This document shows positions 6,281 through 8,535 of a stretch of 8,535 nucleotides of DNA, one piece after another. Position 1 is the stretch's first letter; every line of letters starts with the position of its first letter. Origin of the DNA: ARS98 sp030744725 (GTDB lineage: Bacteria; Planctomycetota; Planctomycetia; Pirellulales; Pirellulaceae); contig JASLPZ010000305.1 of NCBI GenBank assembly GCA_030744725.1, positions 1 to 8,535 on the forward strand. The letters run 5' to 3'. A model generated the notes under the pieces. That model was not told where the DNA came from, searched no databases, and saw nothing but the letters and a program-made list of their open reading frames with translations. The position numbers and the translations under genes are program-made.

Positions 6281-7159
6281 ATGAACAGCTCTGATGCAGC
6301 GAACTCCGGTGCGCAGCCTGCCGGGCGTCCACAGCCGAGCAGCCGCCAAACGGCGTCGCAGGTGGTTCGACGATTGCGATCTTGTTGGGTGCCAATGGCA
6401 CTCACGGATGTCGTTTATAAGATCCTAACGTTTATTGTTCTCGCACCGATCGTGGCGACCGCCTTTCGACTGTTCGTCGAGTTTTCCGGCAGGACGGTGC
6501 TGGCTGACGAAGACATCTTGTTGTTCTTTATTAGTCCGGTCGGCTGGCTTTGCTTCATCACCGTCGGGGGCCTGTCGTTGGCTATCGTTGCCTTAGGGCA
6601 GGCGGCGCTGCTGCACCTCCTGCATAAGAACACGCCCGACAGACGGAGACGTGTGATCGAGGGCCTTGGCTTCGCCCTATCGCATAGTCGCTCCGTTCTC
6701 AAGTTGACCGCGCGCATCGCCGCAATCACCCTGTTGGCTGTGATTCCGTGTCTGGCGGTTGCTGGCGCCGTCTATTTCGCATTACTCAACCAATACGACA
6801 TCAACTACTACCTATCCGAAAAGCCTCCTGTCTTCTGGTGGGCGGTCATTTGCGGCGTGTTGATCATCAGCACGCTGACTATCGTGCTCTTGCGTTTGTT
6901 TTCGGGATGGCTGTTTGCACTTCCCCTGGTGTTGTTCGAGCGACTGGACGTCGTTGAGTCGATGCGTGTAAGCCGTGCTCTGGCTAACGGTCGCCGGACT
7001 CGGTTGATTGTCTGGTTGGCTACCTGGGCATTGGCAACGACTCTCTTGTCCGCGCTCAGCACGGGCATTGTTGCCCTGTTGGGACAGCTGACGGTTCCCC
7101 ATGCAACGTCCTCTGTGCCGCTGTTACTGTTCGCTGTTGGCGCGGTCGTTATCGTGTAG
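6281..7159 (+). CDS. N-terminal membrane half of split glycerophosphodiesterase
   Basis: Translation gives 292 residues. A polar N-terminus (1-44, rich in Ser, Ala, Gln and Pro) is followed by about six hydrophobic segments at roughly 45-62, 80-112, 150-175, 190-225, 245-270 and 279-292. The last is cut short by the TAG. The phrase PLVLFERLDVVESMRVSRAL before helix five resembles the conserved loop of GPDPase_memb and related polytopic domains, where an amphipathic helix precedes the final helices. The ATG at 6281 is preferred over the TTG at 6242, because the latter adds a charged, unrelated leader (MPSRQKEICYHRR) and lies in the upstream dyad. No Shine-Dalgarno is visible. Alone, this half has no catalytic site and would likely be non-functional or an unanchored membrane partner. 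Confidence 0.7.
   Translation: MNSSDAANSGAQPAGRPQPSSRQTASQVVRRLRSCWVPMALTDVVYKILTFIVLAPIVATAFRLFVEFSGRTVLADEDILLFFISPVGWLCFITVGGLSLAIVALGQAALLHLLHKNTPDRRRRVIEGLGFALSHSRSVLKLTARIAAITLLAVIPCLAVAGAVYFALLNQYDINYYLSEKPPVFWWAVICGVLIISTLTIVLLRLFSGWLFALPLVLFERLDVVESMRVSRALANGRRTRLIVWLATWALATTLLSALSTGIVALLGQLTVPHATSSVPLLLFAVGAVVIV
7157..7159 (+). other. In-frame amber codon inside a transmembrane helix
   Basis: Context is GTG TAG ACG. Translation before it reads VPLLLFAVGAVVIV and after it TIVTVAANLFSTTSFAALLF, one continuous hydrophobic run. Both the sulfatase (1809-1811) and the S9 peptidase (6186-6188) end in TAG, as does the transglutaminase-like gene (634-636), so TAG is an ordinary stop in this genome. 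Confidence 0.9.
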
Positions 7160-7342
7160 ACGATTGTCACCGTTGCGGCAAATCTCTTTAGTACGACGTC
7201 GTTTGCGGCACTACTCTTCACTCTTTACGAAAACCTCGACAGAGAAAGAGGGGCTGCCGAACCGCTCTCACAAGATTTTTCGCGAGATATCGTTCCAGGG
7301 AGAATCTCAACTGGCTTTGAACTGACGTGGAGGCGATTGCTC

Positions 7343-8203
7343 TTGGGCGCGGCGGCCGGCGTTGTTGGTGCCATGACCGTGGGCGTGGTGATGTTGAATT
7401 CGATTCAAATGGATGACAACACGGAAATCACGGCTCATCGAGGTGCGTCCGCATCTGCGCCGGAGAATACGATGGCTGCAGTGAACGCCGCGATCGAACA
7501 GGGGGCAGATTGGGTGGAGATCGATGTTCAGGAGACTGCCGATGGCCATGTCGTTGTGTTTCACGATAGTGATTTCAAAAGGGTCGCCGGCAACGAACTG
7601 AAGATCTGGGATGCAACTCTCGACGATTTGCAGGATCTTGATATTGGGAGTTGGTTTGCGCCGGAATTCAAAGGTGAGCGAGTGCCGATGCTGGAGCATG
7701 TTTTGGAAACTTGCCGAGGGAAGGCCGGAGTCAACATCGAGCTGAAGTTCTACGGTCACGACGTGCGGCTTGAAGAACGCGTGATAGAACTCGTTGAAAA
7801 GCACGACATGGAATCAGAGGTTGTGGTCATGTCGCTCAAGTTGCAATCCGTCAACAAGATGAGGAAGCTGAAGCCTTCTTGGCAGGTGGGGCTGTTGACC
7901 GCGGCGGCGATGGGCAGCCTGAAGCGAGTTGATGCAGATTTCCTCGCCGTGAGCGCGGGGACCGCGACGCGTGACTTCATTCAAGCGACGCACGGCAGTG
8001 GCAAGAAAGTTCACGTTTGGACCATCAATGATCCCATCGCCATGTCAACGATGATCGGGCGTGGAGCGGACAATCTCATTACCGACAAACCAGCGGTTGC
8101 TCGGCAGGTACTCGAAGAACGAGCCGAGTTGGGAGTGCCCGAGCGCGTCTTACTGGGAGTTGCTGAGCTCTTCGGGCTGAAACCGCTGTTCTCCCCACAG
8201 TAA
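7343..8203 (+). CDS. C-terminal GDPD (glycerophosphodiester phosphodiesterase) domain half
   Basis: If made as its own protein it would start at TTG 7343 (286 residues) or TTG 7337 (288). GGAGG at 7329-7333 is 9 or 3 bases upstream, so 7343 has the better spacing. The N-terminus then gives one transmembrane anchor (LGAAAGVVGAMTVGVVML) before the catalytic TIM-barrel-type GDPD domain. Family motifs are complete: HRGASASAPENT, EIDVQ and FHD supply His386, Glu413, Asp415 and His428 in full-length numbering. NIELKF and VHVWTINDP follow, then GADNLITDKP near the end. The expected reaction is Ca2+- or Mg2+-dependent hydrolysis of glycerophosphodiesters to glycerol-3-phosphate. All residues I can assign are present, so this half has not decayed, in line with a recent break or continued use. 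Confidence 0.75.
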   Translation: MGAAAGVVGAMTVGVVMLNSIQMDDNTEITAHRGASASAPENTMAAVNAAIEQGADWVEIDVQETADGHVVVFHDSDFKRVAGNELKIWDATLDDLQDLDIGSWFAPEFKGERVPMLEHVLETCRGKAGVNIELKFYGHDVRLEERVIELVEKHDMESEVVVMSLKLQSVNKMRKLKPSWQVGLLTAAAMGSLKRVDADFLAVSAGTATRDFIQATHGSGKKVHVWTINDPIAMSTMIGRGADNLITDKPAVARQVLEERAELGVPERVLLGVAELFGLKPLFSPQ

Positions 8204-8213
8204 GTCATGACCT

Positions 8214-8263
8214 GGGGTAAGCATAGCATGGCCCCGGGGCGAGATTTTGGAACGCATTACCCC
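8214..8263. terminator. Nested palindrome after the glycerophosphodiesterase gene, possible terminator
   Basis: An outer stem GGGGTAA (8214-8220) / TTACCCC (8257-8263) encloses a perfect 10-base palindrome GCCCCGGGGC (8231-8240), which is followed within a few bases by TTTT (8244-8247). It starts 10 bases after the TAA stop. Lacking a clean U-tract after the outer stem, it is a weak intrinsic terminator candidate; it could instead be a small repeat or an IS-flank feature. Confidence 0.3.
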
Positions 8264-8304
8264 TCAAATCTTCATGACGCTTGATTTCTTCACAGGCGCC
8301 AAGT

Positions 8305-8380
8305 CTAATAGAGGCTAGCAGCCTGTTGATTTTCTCCCGCAGGGCGCTATTCTTGTCGCAACGCGAAAGGAGTCGATGCG
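8305..8380 (+). mobile_element. Possible left end of an insertion sequence
   Basis: The transposase gene begins at 8381, so the IS left end should lie within a few tens of bases upstream. The stretch GGCTAGCAGCCTGTTGATTT (8313-8332) resembles the CAGCCTGTTGA ends I recall from insertion sequences. It also contains the small inverted repeat GGCT-AGC-AGCC. The right end is outside the window, so neither the exact boundary nor a target duplication can be confirmed. Confidence 0.35.
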
Positions 8381-8535
8381 ATGAGTCTGGGACGACGACG
8401 TAGCGAACGGCAGGAGTCGCTGTGGGTAGATGCTAAGAAGCTCGGGGGCGGGCCGCGAAATGTCTTTTATGATCGCTTGAATCAAGTGCTGGCCAAGATC
8501 GAGTTTGATCGGCAACTCGAAACGGCTGTCGAGCC
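8381..8535 (+). CDS. IS1182-like transposase, N-terminal part (3'-truncated by window)
   Basis: The frame runs from ATG 8381 off the right edge (51 full codons). A strong Shine-Dalgarno AAAGGAG (8366-8372) sits eight bases upstream, the best ribosome site in the window. The sequence MSLGRRRSERQESLWV, then FYDRLNQVLAKIEFD, matches the N-terminus typical of IS1182-type transposases, where this pattern precedes a helix-turn-helix-like region and the DDE catalytic domain. The catalytic domain lies beyond the window, so activity cannot be judged. An out-of-frame ATG at 8376 is ignored. Confidence 0.75.
   Translation, partial: MSLGRRRSERQESLWVDAKKLGGGPRNVFYDRLNQVLAKIEFDRQLETAVE

Larger units (their letters stand above)
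6281..8203 (+). pseudogene. Membrane-domain glycerophosphodiester phosphodiesterase, split by an in-frame amber codon
   Basis: The frame from ATG 6281 to TAA 8201-8203 is open for 640 codons except for one TAG at 7157-7159 (codon 293). There is no frameshift. The N-terminal half is a multi-helix membrane domain like the one (GPDPase_memb) known to be fused to GDPD catalytic domains. The bridging codons 294-352 continue the same helix (TIVTVAANLFSTTSFAALLF), then give TLYENLDRERG, a natural domain linker. The C-terminal half is an intact GDPD domain. The full-length protein would hydrolyse glycerophosphodiesters to glycerol-3-phosphate and an alcohol at the membrane. One substitution (for example TGG, CAG, TTG or TCG to TAG) explains the break. 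TAG ends three neighbouring genes, so it is read as stop here. A recent nonsense mutation or a sequencing error is most likely; readthrough or use as two proteins is possible. The two halves are described separately. Confidence 0.8.

Noticed and set aside
7157..7159. Pyrrolysine or other programmed amber recoding
   Set aside because: No recoding element is recognisable, the protein family is not known to use it, and TAG serves as normal stop in three neighbours. Kept only as a remote alternative.

Overview
The window looks like a piece of chromosome from a planctomycete, probably in the Pirellulaceae/Rhodopirellula range. This is inferred from the gene content: a secreted formylglycine-type sulfatase, a secreted S9 peptidase, a membrane-anchored glycerophosphodiesterase and an IS1182-like transposase. 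GC content is moderate, intergenic gaps are long and Shine-Dalgarno use is patchy. No marker gene fixes the taxonomy.

Layout, left to right. (1) Bases 1-636 are the 3' part of a transglutaminase-like cysteine protein gene on + that runs off the left edge. (2) The gap 637-876 carries two dyads, one of them a symmetrical T-N11-A site, just ahead of a LysR-type regulator (877-1782, +). (3) A secreted sulfatase (1809-3419, -) converges on the regulator with a 26-base gap. (4) Bases 3420-4097 hold no convincing gene. They contain a small repeat element built of inverted CCTCTCCC/GGGAGAGG units (3608-3752) and a decayed copy of one unit (3541-3567). (5) A complete secreted S9 prolyl-oligopeptidase-family peptidase follows (4098-6188, +) with a visible Ser-Asp-His triad. 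(6) Bases 6281-8203 (+) encode a membrane-domain plus GDPD glycerophosphodiester phosphodiesterase whose frame is broken only by an amber codon at 7157-7159. (7) The gap 8204-8380 has a nested palindrome and the possible left end of an insertion sequence. The IS1182-like transposase gene then begins at 8381 and runs off the right edge.

The most notable observation is the split glycerophosphodiesterase. Both halves are in the same frame and the 59 codons between the stop and the first downstream start candidate contain no further stop. That stretch completes a transmembrane helix, and all recognised GDPD catalytic residues are intact. TAG terminates three neighbouring genes, so codon reassignment is unlikely. 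The simplest explanations are a recent nonsense mutation or a base-call error. Expression as two proteins is possible because a GGAGG sits just before TTG codons in the second half.

The genes do not form one pathway. The sulfatase, the S9 peptidase and the glycerophosphodiesterase are all exported or membrane proteins that break down sulfated glycans, peptides and lipid head groups, which fits a scavenging lifestyle. No operon is evident. I saw no CRISPR array, tRNA or rRNA and no clearly new multi-gene system.
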